Positions 1 to 13,600 of a DNA stretch of 64,000 nt are shown here, in pieces. Location of the stretch: NCBI GenBank assembly GCA_963377175.1, contig CAUJNA010002891.1:371001-435000 (forward strand). Reading direction: 5' to 3'. The stretch is from Effrenium voratum (lineage: Eukaryota > Sar > Dinophyceae > Suessiales > Symbiodiniaceae). The stretch's first letter is position 1; every line of letters begins with the position of its first letter. Position numbers and translations under genes: made by a program. The notes below the pieces were generated by a model. The model made no database searches and had not been told where the DNA came from. It saw only the letters and a program-made list of their open reading frames with translations.

Positions 1-324
1 TTTCCTCGGAAGCTTAGCTGAATAATTCCCGCCCTTCAGGTAGGGGAGGTGCATCCGGTCTGTCCATTGTACAATGGACGTTCTTAGTCTTTTCAGGGAC
101 CTTTCACGACGATCCAGCCATTATCCATTAACCCCTTCCCCTATTACTGTTATAAGGTCTTTTACCAGAACCAATCCAATCATTTTAATCCATGAGCAGC
201 AACCAATTAGCACGTGAATCGCCAATTGTGACCCGCTCATTTCCTTCGAATTTCCTCAAATGCGTGCTAAGTGTACCTATTCATTGGTTGGGTGTAGCGA
301 CTGTTACACTGTTACAGACGCCAG
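1..324. other. No gene recognised
   Basis: I see no convincing exon, repeat or RNA gene here. The sequence is mixed in composition, with short open frames only. Confidence 0.5.
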
Positions 325-415
325 GACGAGGCACTGCGCAGCTGCCTCTCCCGGAACCACTTCACCATGTCCTTCGATGGCCGAGGGTCTGGGCCACGGC
401 CGTGTCCGGAGGCCA
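325..415 (+). CDS. Possible internal exon, unidentified protein
   Basis: A GC-rich stretch follows a CAG|G acceptor at 323-324. It stays open in the frame that reads SRNHFTMSFDGRGSG and could end at a GC-type donor at 416, the same splice style as the firm genes downstream. The antisense frame is also open, so strand and frame are not certain. No family is recognised. It could be the tail of a gene that begins outside the window. Confidence 0.3.
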
Positions 416-3400
416 GCGTGATGGTTGAAACTTCGGCAGAAACGGGGCCCGAGAACTTGTGGCGATTCGCAGCGCCTAAATTACTGTACACGTCGTTGTA
501 CACCAGTTTGTTTTTTAAGGAGAAACAGGCCACAATAGGCCATCCTCTCTCAAAGGGTGTTTTGCAAACATTACACAGTATAGACGTGTACAGGGTTTGG
601 ACGTGGCCTACTAGGCCCCATGTTGAACCCCAAGCCAGTCACGTATGTTGTTTGTTTGGCCCCAAGAACGCAAGCGGCTCATGTTTTCTTCATTTTGCGG
701 CAACATGTTGTTTTGTTTCGGAAACTTCGCTACCTGAAACAGAAGAGGCCCCTGACGCGCAAAGCCGGACATGAAGCAAGCACTGGCCTGATCACCTGGC
801 CGACTGTCGCAAGGCCCATGCTGTCGCCAACGAGTCACAAGAACAGTAACACAAACCAAGGCATTGAAATCGATCAACCACCTCTATTGGCACAGTTGCA
901 TGCCGGTTGTTGTGGGGCATGCTGTTTGACAATTGGCGTGGGGGAAAAAACAACGGGAGGCATCGGAGAGACATCGCAGCACGGTCAACGGCGCTCTTGT
1001 GTTGTCCAATCTGGCGCCTTTACCTGGAAATCTGACTGGCACGGGTCGCACGTTGCTTCTCCAAGGTTCATCTTGAAGCGGCTCTCCGCCAATGCCATGT
1101 TCTTGGCCGCCGGCTTGGTGCCGGCGATTGGCCATGGGCAGATGACAGAAACACGGGTCGCTGTTTTGTTCGCTTCTCTGTTGGTTTGAACGTTTGAGCC
1201 CACTTTTAAAGTTTGGCCGCGCGAACATTTAAGGAACCACAACACATGCCAAGCCGCTGCTCTTGCTAGGCCATTGTCCAAAGTGTTTGTGGCCGTTCAC
1301 TCCGCTTTCTGTCTGAGGACGAGGCGATGATTCCACAGCAGCAGGACTGGGCACACGGCAGCGGCTTTTCCATTTTTCGCATGCATTGTGATGTGCAGAT
1401 GTCGCGCTATGGTCCTTTGTCCAAAGCTGTGTGTGTGTGTGCCCTGCATGCCCGCTTCAAGTTTGTTGTTTGTATCATGTATCTATGACGGAAGCCTGCC
1501 TGCCACCCTTTCTGTGAAAGAAAGACCTTGCGCCTGGTAGCCGAAGGATGTTCCTTTGCGAAGTGGTGCTCTCATCGGCCTTAGCAGCGAGGCACGTTCT
1601 CCCCTGACTTGTAAGAGTCCGTTGACTGTTGAGGGCTGAATGTAGGTTGGCAATACGGTGAGGCCAAGAACGGCTTCTGCAAAGAAGATTGGGTGCGTGA
1701 CTGACCCTTTCCGGCACAGGCAAACGGCAAGTCCTCCTTCCTTGCCGGGCTCTTATCAGGTCTCATGGAGGCACGCGTGCACAGCCATAGCTTGGGAATG
1801 TGCAAGATGATTTGAGCAACTGGCAGCGGGCTGCGATATGGCGTTGTAGCGAGCCTTCCCGTCCAAATCCTCACGTGCCTGCAGGGAACACTGCATTTTC
1901 TTAGGTCTTTCGCTTCCTGCCGAAGGGCCAGGACGGAAGAGGGCCACATACTGTGGATAGGCAAAGTCGGCACCGCCTAAGAATCCTTGGAATTATGAAC
2001 TCCCCAACAAACAAAGGTTTATCGAGGTCTTGAAGTGGTGCAGTATCGCGCCCATCCACAGTACCTGCCGCATTGAGTTTCTGAGGGTTCCCAAGGCAGA
2101 GACGCGTGGCGTCAGTTGAATGGTTTGGGAACTCGCAGGGGCATCGGAAGGGGGCGCCACAACACCAAGTGAAGTCACGGCAGGCGGCGACTTCTCTTTT
2201 TGCTTGAGCCAAACATGCAAAGGCGCTGGCAGGCCAGCTAGGCCATCTAGACACTTTGGGACCGCTGAATTGCTGCAGGCCAGTACTTGGGCGGTGGGAA
2301 AGATCCTGCCGTGATGGCCATCCATCTCCACTTCCGAAAGATAATTGCCCCGTGTTGGCACCTCGACTCGCACAGGAGTCGCCAAATACCGAGGCGTCGC
2401 GTCCTGAGATGCTGTGGGTTGGACATACAGGTTCGGATTTGCCATGTGTCGTGGCAAGCCGCAGGGTGCCGCCATGTCTTTTTCTGGAGTTGGGACACCC
2501 TGTCGGGAAAAAACCATCAAACATATGGAGCAACTGCCACGCGGCACCAGCATTACTGTAAGCAAGGCTACCTGAACGTCACATGCTCAAGCACAAGTTT
2601 GCTCAGGGTCGCTATATTTAATAAAGGATAGGCAGTTTTAGGCAGAGATTGTACGGGTTCCGAGCAAGTGAGCCATTGGCTCATGCCGAATTGCGACGGT
2701 TTAATGCTGGACACTGTCAGTTCTAAAGGTTGAGGGCTGAGCCGCTCGCTTTTGCTCTCCTTTCAGGTTTTGTGTTATCAATTCAATGCCCCCCTCGTCG
2801 AACATTCAATCATGAGATTGCAGACCATGGCTTAGACAAGGAGCCTTGTTTGCATGGCTGTTTGGAAAGTGAGGGTGGGTTGATGAGCAGCGGGTCGTGG
2901 AGTCATGAGGACCATCACTACCCTACATCGTGCTGTTGAAATCAATTGCTCCGCATATAGCTGAGCATCACTGGCGATGCCGGGGGTGCTGAGCGTGGGA
3001 CATGCACGACATGTCATGTACCTCTGTGTGCAACTGCCACGTAGCCATGGGAACCTTCGACCCAAATCTTGATGGTTCCAAAGCAGTTGGCATGCATGTG
3101 GTTTTATTCGAGGGCGGTTGCTTGATTTTCCTCGGAGCTGACGGACTGGGATTGCGGACGGGTCGAGATGGAACGAAGCGGCTGACCCCCCGAGGCCCAC
3201 TCAGCAGCCCAGCTGGTCTGCGCCGGGGCGCCAAGCCGGCTGGGGCACGATGCCAGGGTGGTTTCGCCTCCTTGGCCTGCTGTGTTGGAAGTCCGCGGCT
3301 GATGAATCCGCAGGAAAAATATGGCAGGTTTCACGCGTCACGCTGGAGAGGTCTTCACATCCTTGCGGTCCTGCGCCTTCGAATTGGTCCTGAAACACAT

Positions 3401-4653
3401 GAGTTTGAGCCGCATCACGTTCAAGATGTCTTGCTGTGGCTCATCCGTTGTCCGAGTTGTTTTCACACGTTTGTTCACAAGTTTTTGCGATGTCACAGCT
3501 ATTGCATGCGCAGAGTCGGAGAAGCATTGCCAATTGCGCTGCAACGATTGGTCCAGGTCGTTGGCAGGGATGCCCTTCTACCTGCTTTGCACCATGTCCA
3601 TGAGCCAGTGGCTTAGCACCGGGACCCGTGTTGAGTTGCACGGCAGCTGCAGCCTTGCCCCGCCAGTCGTTTGCATACCAACAGGTTGTGGCAATTCTAG
3701 AAGAGTCCTCAACGCAATGTTCAGGACTCGTTTCACAGGAGAGAAATCCTAGGCCGTGACATGCTGCCCTTGCGGGCAGAGCAGCGCGCTGTGCCCTTGC
3801 CACCCAGAGGTCTGCCAAGCTCTGTGCCGGCAAGCAGTGTGTTAAACCTTGCAGTTTAAACATCCCCTTCAGGGCCAAATTGAACGTGGTTTTGGTGGGG
3901 TGATATTTGAAGGGGACATACCTGGACCCGGCACCCGGGCACTTGTTTGGGATCTTAGCATGTGTTTTGCTCGTGTGAGGCGGGAAGGAACAGGAAGTGA
4001 AATAGAGCGGAACAATGAGGCATAGTTGGTACTTGGTTGTGCACGTGTCGCCTGAAACCAACCCGACTAGAGATCCCTGGGTTAAAAGCGACCTTTCTAA
4101 AAAAATAAATCTATTGGGTGAGTGTTTTCGTTTCAGTTGGCACCGTGTTCAATGGCTTGACATGGAAAACTGAACGGGAACCAACGAGTTTGGGCGTTTC
4201 GCCCCAGTGGGCTGGTGAGGTGGGTTAGAAGTTAGAAGCTTGGACGCTGCTTTCCGCCAGGCACGCTGATCCTCGGACGACAGCATCAGCCCGGGTTTTT
4301 CGAAGGCGCATGCTCGGTGCGACACCTTGGTAGGCTTGACTGGCAAGTGGAAAGCGCTGGTAAGCTCCCTGGGATGAATGCTTCTCCCTCCAACTGGGAA
4401 AACGGTTATGTTGCGGATCAAAAAAACAACCCGGGTGTATGATGATTTTTTTTGCTTCGCATCCATGCCGGCAACGCGGGCAAGTCTTCAAGTTGCACTT
4501 GGCAAAAGAATTGGGGAGCTTTGCTTTTGACAGGTGTGGGGGCACCGGGCATCCATTGTAACCCCCAGCCAATTGGGCCAACATCGCCTCGCGCGCCTTC
4601 GCCTTTGGCTGAGTGCACGGAGATCCCCGCGGCTGGGGCCGGAAACTCGGCCC
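416..4653. other. Intergenic or intronic, no gene recognised
   Basis: Many short overlapping frames occur on both strands, none with a recognisable domain or a coherent exon chain. A reverse-strand TTTGGCTCAAG (about 2,203-2,213) matches the last 11 bases of the dinoflagellate spliced leader, but the bases before it do not match. The region just before 4,654 is GC-rich and may hold the 5' end of the next gene. Confidence 0.4.
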
Positions 4654-7600
4654 ATGGCAGTGGGGATGGCGGACTTGGAGCCGCGGGCGAGCCTGGTGTC
4701 CATTGCCTCGGCGCCGGATGAAGTCGATTTCAGCGCCATCATGGAGTGCTTCGGCCAAATACAAGTGCTGCCCTTGAGACCCCACGTTTGCAATCTGTTG
4801 CACGGGCACATGAATGCCCCTTATGTTTGTTGCTACATTTGTCGGCAGGCATTCCCGCGATCATGGCACTATTTGCAAGCGATGTGGAATTTCCGCTGGC
4901 AAGCAGAGGCCCTGACGTTTTCTCCGCAAAGGTGCGCAGCAGTCAGGGCGACTAAGCGGTCCTGAAACGGAGCTTCCCTTGACGCGACCCAGGCTGATGA
5001 CCTCCAAGTACACCTTGGACCTAGTGGACCGGCACGTGGCGGCCATCCGGAAGCTTTGCAAGGCATGGGCAATGGGACACTTGTGGAGTTTTTTTTGTTG
5101 CTTGAGCAGTGAGGCAAATGCCTTGCCCATTTTTTCAGTCAACGTTCCAACAGTTTCAGCCTCTTGTGTCGAGGCCCTGGTAAGTGATGCGTCCAACATG
5201 TACTTGGTTTACTTGTTCAATCTTGTCTGCGTATTGTGAGGGCCCTTCTGCGCGGGCGCGGCTCGCAAGGTGTGCTGCAACGGCTTCTTGCTGAAACACC
5301 TGGAAGCTTTGGTCGAGCTGCTACTTGGATGTGACCGGTTGATACCTGCATTGGCACTTTTTGCCTCTTAGGCCCCGTGGCTGGGCTTGGCAAAACATCA
5401 AGGCATTTTAGATGAGTTTGCACTGACTTTCGGACTGGCAAATGAGACAGCCATGTGTGGCGCGTTGGGTCAGTGGCAGGTCTTGGTAGCAATCAGGCAG
5501 TAGCATGCCATGTGACAGTCGCAGATCTCGCGACCGTTTGAAGTTTGTTCCGGGGTCATGGCCCAATTGGGACCTGTCACAATCTGGATCTGATCTATCC
5601 TGTGTAGGACACAGTCTTGAACCGCAACTAAAACATAAGAAAGCCACGTGGGATCAATCCACCGCACAACTTGGGTTTGTCTGAATTTGGGGAACGCCGA
5701 AAACAAGGGCGATGCTGCGATTCCAGGCTCTACTTGGCTGTGGAGCGCTTTTCTGAAGGTCAGGATCTGCTAGCGCAGGCCTTGTGCGACTTCACTCGCA
5801 CCTCAGCTGCAAGTCAGTCAGTAACATGGAGATAGCTGCACAGAGTTGCTCAGCGACTTTACAGGATGAGGCCTGAGTGGAAACTGGGTTCGGTTTCCTT
5901 GTGCTTCCCCTTGCACGCCAAATTCGCCTGCGAAGTGTGTAGCTTGTACTTCAGGGTCAGCGAGCTTGTTCCGAAGACCCTCCACTGCCTGGAGTAGGAA
6001 GAAGATTCGTGCTGTGAATAGCACCAGAATTGGCAATGAAACACTGCCGCACTAAGAAAGTTCAACTGACAGTGAGACACCACCGCGCTGTGAGTAGCAC
6101 CAGAGCAAAACATTAGGCAACTGCCTGCAAGTGACACGATGGCGCCGAAGGACGCCGGATGCATATCCCCGAAGGGAAGCCCGCGGAGGGACCCCGCCCA
6201 ACCCAAATGCCGAAGAACCGCCGAGAAACTGGGTTCGGCGAGGCCAGCAAGAGGGGAACTGGGTGTGCGCTGAGGTGTCAGCCGAAGCTTTAAGCCCAAC
6301 TGCCCAGCGGAGCACCACGGCCCCAAGCAAACAGAAACAACATGCAAACCGAGGGAGGGGAAGAACTCTAAGCTGTATAAGAGAGCCCTTCCCCTCCCGC
6401 GGGCGGCAGTGAGGACACCACCTCCCCGATCCATAGGCACAGCACACCGCGGCCCCCCCCCCGGAGGGCAAATTCGCCTGCGAAGGATGCCCCTTGAGCC
6501 TTCCTGAACATACTGAGGTGTGGCATCCCAGCCCTTTGTGAGCTGCAAGTGACCCGGCATTCAGCTGGCATCACCAATCAATATGGGAGAGCGGTCCACA
6601 TCCATGGGACCCGCTCGATTCATACATGGCTTCCTTTGCCGAGAACATGTGCATAATTCCCAGGGGTGGAGTTCATGACGGCTTGCGGGCGACCAAAAGA
6701 GCATCGATATTTAAACACGAAGAGGGGGATTCAGGGGTTTGAAAAAGTCTGTCCAAATGCCAAAATGGGTTAGCCCCCATGAAAAATTGAATGGTGACGG
6801 CCAGTTGCCTGAGCTCAGGTCCGGCACATCTTGAGTTCCACCCTTGGGCTCAGGCCACACGTTGGATGCCCAACCGTAGTTTTTATGTACAATGTTGTTT
6901 CCTCCATTCATATTTATTTGCGTTATTTCAGAGAGGACCTATATACATTTAGGGCATCCAAAACAAGCCCTAGATCCTTGTTGGATAGCTTAGTCTGTTG
7001 GTCGCAAGTGTGCCCAATCCCTAAGATGCCCTTTTCCATTTGCCAACATGACAATTGGTACAGGGCTTCCTTCGCAGAAGACGCCAACTGGTAACTGACT
7101 TATGCCCCCCCCCCTCCCTTGCTTTAGTAAGGACGCAGTGTTTGGCTTTGGGCAGTTATTTCATGTGGCTTGGGGTGTTGCGATATGTTTTCTTTTTGGA
7201 TCTTTGGGTGGTAGACGCATCAGCTTTTGGCTGCTTGAGTTTCTCTTCGGTGAGGTTTAGGTACAGCGCGAAAGCAACCCGCAGCTTAGGACCTCGGACA
7301 TGATCACCTACGGGCACCATTTGCCTGCCTTCGTAAAGGGCCTGGTCAGCGTCTTGAGCTTCACCCTGCCCACCGAGCCCCCCGCGGACCCTGCAGCGCG
7401 GGGGCCCGGAGCAGGATTGGTGGACCGGGCGCCAGCTCTACTCCGAGGAAGGCGTTTCTTGTTTTCCCCCAAGGGTGGGCCATGTCAAAAGCGCAAGGGG
7501 CCAAGCTTGGGACCCAGCAAGTTGGACGAGGGAAGGTCATAATGTTAAGGTTTGCTTGAATAGTTCCCCCGGGAACAGTGCCAGCAGTCATTTGGGGTCT

Positions 7601-10600
7601 GGTTTGTTGGACCGCTTGAGTTGGGGGTGGTCTGGGTTCAACTTCGACTTGCCAAGACTTACTTTCAGATTCCCAGTACTTAATTTAGTATCGCAAATTC
7701 TATTTTGACTATTGCCAATTCATGCCAATTCCAAAATTAGTATTGCCAAGACCGTACTCGCAGATGCCCAGATGTCAGAAAAAACTATCCTTTTAAAAGT
7801 AGTCAATTGGTAAGGCATTGCTTTTGGATTAAGCACTCACCCACCTCAAAAAAAATCAACTCGACATTAAAGCGACCATCAGATTAAAACAGATCAGGGG
7901 CTCTTGTGGGGCACCCCCTTGGTGTGAGTATTGATTTTGACCTTTATTTTGTGATTGTTCTTTTTGTGTTAATGTTATTAAACAGCTACGATGGTTTGGG
8001 GACCATGTCAACCAAAACGGAAAATTCTATATCTAAGACCTCTAGCTGGGAAGGGCTTAGGTGAAAGTAGAAGGCTAAGGCTTTGATCTGTTGTTTTTTC
8101 CCGGAGTTTCTTTGAGGATGTTTTGTTTGAGGTTTCCTCATGGCCGCCGTACAGGGACCATAGGGGGGGGGCATGGGTGATGGGAGGGGCCTTGGTATTC
8201 CAGAACGTTTGAAGGCCCATGTGGCACTCAATCAGGGATCCCAGGGGAAATCAGGCCCAATTTAGCGGACCCCCTTAAAAGCGACAAAGCCATGTGAGGT
8301 TTGGTAAAGTTGCCGCAGAGCTATGGTGATTCACTGATGTTTCTGTGTCCATATTGCGTAAGTGTTTGACACTGGCTGTACTGGAGGCGAGGCCACAGTG
8401 GGAGCAGAAGAAGGCGACCTGCGAGCGGCTACGGATTGAGGTGGCGCACACCTTGGCCTGCTGGGCCCGGTTTGGGCCTCTTGGCAAGAAGCGTGTGACC
8501 TTGGGCACAGCAACAACACACTTGCTCAAAGCACATTGGCCCTTTGACATCCTCACTACATAACGAATTACATTGGGGACGAGGGTGACGCAATCAAACT
8601 GGCTGAGCTCCAATTTCAGAAGTGTCACAGATCCTTCGGCATCTTGTTTTCCTAGCCACCGAACCGGCATCCCAAGGGTGGAAGACTGGGGTGCAGCAAA
8701 CTGCAAGGTGATTCTCTGCGGTTCACCAAAGCGGATAAGCTACCTACTTGGGGTAAGCAAGATGTTGTGCTGCTGCCCGCGTATCTTGGGAAGTTGGCGC
8801 GAAGACTAGGCAGTAAACTCAGTAAACACTTCCGTGGTTTCAAAATTGCCAGGTTCCTCCAGAGTCAAGCACGTGCCGCAGGTTGGACGAAGATAGCGTG
8901 GAGTTGTTGCCCAACCAGCCGCTGATTCAGGCAGTGGCGGATTCAGGCAGGCATTGAAGTGCATGGGACAAGCACATACCCACACCACAGCGATGGTTTC
9001 CTTGAAACTCAGCAATCTGGAGGCACGCCACATAAGGTGTTGATCATGAAGGCTTGGTACTGTGGTTTGATAAACCCCAAGGAGTGTTTCTTGGAGAGAA
9101 TCCTCTCTCGGAATGTAAGGGAGGCAAGCCATGTTGTGCAAGTCTAGTGCTTTCCATGTCCGAAGAGACAAGCGAAGGCAAAAGCTCTTGGAGGCCTACA
9201 TATTTCAGCCGCTTTCCCGTCAAGCGATTTCAGTTGAGCTTCCATATATGCCAGTCATGCCCCCAAAATAAATAAGTCACTCCGCCTTGATCAGTCTCAA
9301 CCGGAGATAAGTTTGTTCCGCAAGTTATGCCGCTGGGTGACACACTTGCTGGTCACACCCCAAGCTCAATGCGACATCAATGCTGGCAATGGATCCATGA
9401 CACAACATCCTGCGGTTTAAGCAACAGCTACGCACCAGTTCGCCTCTAAATGTAACGTTTGCAACCGCAAATTCGTATTCCAGGACTGTGCTGGCCTCAG
9501 CTCTAAAAAGCGGTTGTCAGGTGTACTGTGGCCGACTTAATCAAGTAAACAAGCAGGGTTTCGAATATAGAAGTGTCCGGCATTTCCTCGCGCCGAGATT
9601 TGGCAAGTTCAGCAATCCCATGGCAAAGCGTCTGCCTTGGGTAAACTGTCTCTGCCCGTTTTCTTTGCCGCTCCCTGTTCTAGCCGCGAGAGTTCTTGAT
9701 CAATTAGGAAAACTTAAGCTTGTCCTTTTATAGAGAAAGAGAGAGAGCGGGAGGGAATATGATTGCCACTTGGTGAGTTTGCAACAAGCCGATGATTGTC
9801 AGGCACGCCCAATTTGCGCATCTTGCGGCAATCCAACGTCATGGACGCCATCTCGGCTTCCTTCAGGCACACATCACCTTGAGCACCACGTGTGTAATGT
9901 TCGTAAATCAGTGAGATCTGAATTGAAAGGGAGGCAGCTTGTCAGTCAGAACCCCGTTGCACACTAGGTTTGCAGCATCAACAGCCATGATTCTGTTGAG
10001 ATCGTCAGGTGTAAGATGTTTGCATCTAATAGTGAAACAACTCCGTGTCTGTTCACACAGCTCTTTGCATGCAAGCCAGCCTTTGGAGAACTGCGTGTAA
10101 TTCATGGGCTCGGAGCGCTGGTCACAATGTATGGCTTGTCTTGAGTTGATGCAGTGGGCGGATTACCTCACGCAGTTTCAAGCGTGGGAGCATTTGTTTA
10201 AACGAAAGTAGCTCTTTTGTGGAATCTATTGCAAGTTGATTCTTCGAGCGAGCTACACAATCAGCAAGACTTTGCTTGTGCCTTTCATGTGGGCAGGTCA
10301 GAAGACAGTCCTGAGTCCATCGTCATCACAATGGGCGCCATTCGGGACATGTCACTGTATCGGCCGTTGGCTTGTCAGACCTTTGGCTTCACACTAATTT
10401 GAGATATTGTCACTCTGTGACACGATCGTTCCGCCTGTCCTTGAGTGCATGCCGTTATTTTGTATCGTTTTGACCCTTTGCATTGAGTTCTTTAACAGTT
10501 TGGCCGCATGCGGCACAAGGTAGTCAATGCCACGACTTGGGCACTTGTTGGCAACGGTGGCCTTAGGCCAGCACGTGTTGTGGATGACTGCATCTTCCGC

Positions 10601-13600
10601 TTTCGCACATACATGCATATAGTGCATATACCCTCCACGTCCAAGTGGGGCCCCTGTGAGTCCTGCATAGTTCCGCCTTCACCGGTCTGAGGATCACAAA
10701 TTGTGGCTTGATTTCCAACTTGGTGCACGTGATTCGAGTGAACCTCCTGGGCTCCGATGTGCTGCTAGTGGCAGCAGAGGTGCTCTGGAACGTTCTGGCC
10801 CCTTGGACTTTTGCGCTTGCCACATGGGGCCGGTCCAAAATTTAGGGGCCACTTTTGGCTGGTGTGTCGGGAAAAAGGGAGCTGACGTTTTTTGGAAAAA
10901 GCAGAAATATTGTGCACGCCCGTCCCGGGGCTAGGACAAAAAACACGCCGGCTCGGCATTCGTGTGATGTTGTCCTGGCTGCTGAGGAATTAGATTGGGA
11001 CGGTGCCACCGAAGCACTGGGACAAGAAGAGGTGATTGAATCCTTTAGGGATTTCATGAACGCGGTGCTGACGAGAGGCTACAGATTTAAGGCGCAAGAT
11101 TCGAGGAATCACAACATGATGCGCGAGGTTGAAGGGACGCATCTGAAACATGGGGCTTTGTCTGGGTCATTTTGCAAGTTAGGCCCAGGTCAGGTTTTTC
11201 CCTTGGACGTGTTTTTCCCCTCAGGGGTCCCTGCATGGTGTGATGTTTACGGGGTATCATTTAGCAGCCCTTGCCTGCACAATTCTGCGCGGCAGCAAGC
11301 CACATTGGACCCTTGAGGCCAGACTGCAACCCAAACTGGCCGAGACAGCGCTAAACATTCACAGTTTCCTGCGTGTCCAACAAATACACCATTTCCCACA
11401 TTCAGAAAAGTCAGGAAGATTTTGCGTAGGCTTCGCGCAGGCACGTCTAATATCCAAGCGGGAGGGGCGTTCCGGGCTCGTCCTTCATTGTCCCTCCAGC
11501 TTCTAGAGCTGGAGCTGACAAAGTGCGCTGCATGTAGCGCTTGTAGTGGCAAGTTACATGTTTGCGCAGCCCTAAATGTGTTGAGTCGCGTAGGCGCGTA
11601 GGCAAGCGTCTAGACAACTTGGTCTTGCGTAGGCGTTTGTGCGGGAGTGGTCACTTTGGCGTAGGCGGCGTAGGCATGGCGTAAGCAAGTAAAATAATGA
11701 CAAGGGCCCACGCAAGCAAAAAAGCACTGTCCGGCTGTGAAGCCCGATGTTGCCCCTGAGTCCGGGACTCATGCCAAACACGTCGGCGCCGAATGTCGAA
11801 GTCTCGGAGCAGTTGCTCGAAACGGTCAGCGTAAACATGTTTTTTGTCCAGCCGACACTCCTGTGGAAAGCTTGTCGTGCAAGCACTTTTTGCTTGTATG
11901 CACAATGATAGATATGCAGCAAAAAGCGACCAGGAGAGCCGTGCCATGCACGTGCTGGATGATTGAGAGATGTCCAGTGTTCGCCAGGATAAGATCTTCC
12001 GGAATGACATGATGGTGTCTTGGCTTGATGGGCACATTCGCGAATTCCCGTTCAAGCCCTCCTTCTTGAACCCTTTGCCATGGGATATACGACCCACAAG
12101 TCAACAAGATGAGCAAATTGGAAGTTTCCACGCAACAGACCGCTCCATTTCGAGGTGCTATTGATGTACATCTCCAAGCGCGTGGAGAACCGGGTCCTTT
12201 TTGCCTCGACTGGACTCATGGCACTACTCCTGAGCTATTCCCTCTCAGAACAGAGACGGAAGGCGAGGGAACGAAACGACGCAACAGCGAAGCCGCACAT
12301 CAAATACACTGTAGGGCCACTAAAGTGAGTCACTTTCTGACTGACTTGATTGACTGGCTTGATAAGTTTCACATGATGAGCCTGCCCGACACAACTTTGG
12401 TGCCATGTTGAAAAAGGCTCAATTCGGGATATGACTAAGCGAATGCACGTCAGTATTGCGCAGGTGTGTGTGTGTGTGTGGATGTGTGTGTATATATGTG
12501 AACATGTGTGTGTGTGTGTGTGCATGTGTATGCATGGGTGTGCGTGTGTGTGTGTGTGTGTGCGCACGGGTGTGTGGGTGTTTGTTTGTTTCTGTTTCTG
12601 TTTCTGTGTGCAAACACTAAAACTAAGTGACATGTGGCAAGGCGCGCTGGCAGATCGGTCTTGCACAGTCAAGCTTAGGCCCGTTTGTTGCAGACCTGCA
12701 TGAAACTGCCCAAGCCTGTCGTTCGCGACTTGCTTCATTGAACGCAGATCTCTTCAACTATCATATCCAGATGTCCTACCACAGTACTGAATTGATGTCC
12801 GGGCTGTTTGATTTTGCGCTTGCGGCTTCCAAGTTTGCTAGGGCGTTTCATGCAACATGCAAAGCAGCAGCTGGCTGGTGCCAATCTGATTTTTTCTCAG
12901 ATTCGCCCGAGCCACACTTTGGGGTGCTGCACCATGTTGAGTCCGTATCTGGTTTGCTGTTTTGGGCGATGCAACCATCACCTGAACCTTGTTGTTTTGG
13001 TTGAAAGTTGAGTTCCCTGCGATGACGTGACTTGTCCAAGGAGGCAATAAACGGGGCGGGGATCATGGCCACGTTGGGGGGCATCGGTGTCAATTCGGTT
13101 GGACATAGATGTCACTGCTTTCCGTCTAATCATTCAAGAGTGCCGTCTATGCTCCACCACTCGGCTTGGGACCGACACGATGCCTACGCTTTTTTGTTGC
13201 GACCGGCAGGATCTTCAGGCGAGCGGCATCCTCAAGGAGCTCCTGCCGGACATGAAGGTATTGCCAGTGCCCGGAAAGCAAGGAAAACTGAGGCCGAAGT
13301 CAGGAAAAACAACTTGGGTTCAAGAATGGGCGTGCTTTCGCACAGATTGGTTGTGTGTTCAGAGCAAGCAAACAGGAGAGCCTCAAAGCGTTTCATGACA
13401 GAGATTTCGGAAGCGGGATGCATTGTGTGTCTTGGTGACTATTTTATAGAGTCGTGTGACCCTGCACGTGCTCCAAGGATTTGGATGAGGAGAAAGCGCC
13501 AAAGAAGGGCATTCCCATCACCAACACGCAGGATCGAATGGTGTTGCATTTTCCGGGCTGGTTTTTAGGCCTGATGCGAACTATCAGTGCCCGATCATAG

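Noticed and set aside
2203..2213. Reverse-strand TTTGGCTCAAG as a spliced-leader relict
   Set aside because: Only 11 bases match and the next three disagree. Too weak alone.
5859..6560. 233-codon minus-strand frame
   Set aside because: GC-rich sequence with local duplications, no recognisable domain, no splice or start context, and opposite to the gene cluster.
12235..12738. 167-codon minus-strand frame rich in His and Thr
   Set aside because: It is the translation of the TG microsatellite.
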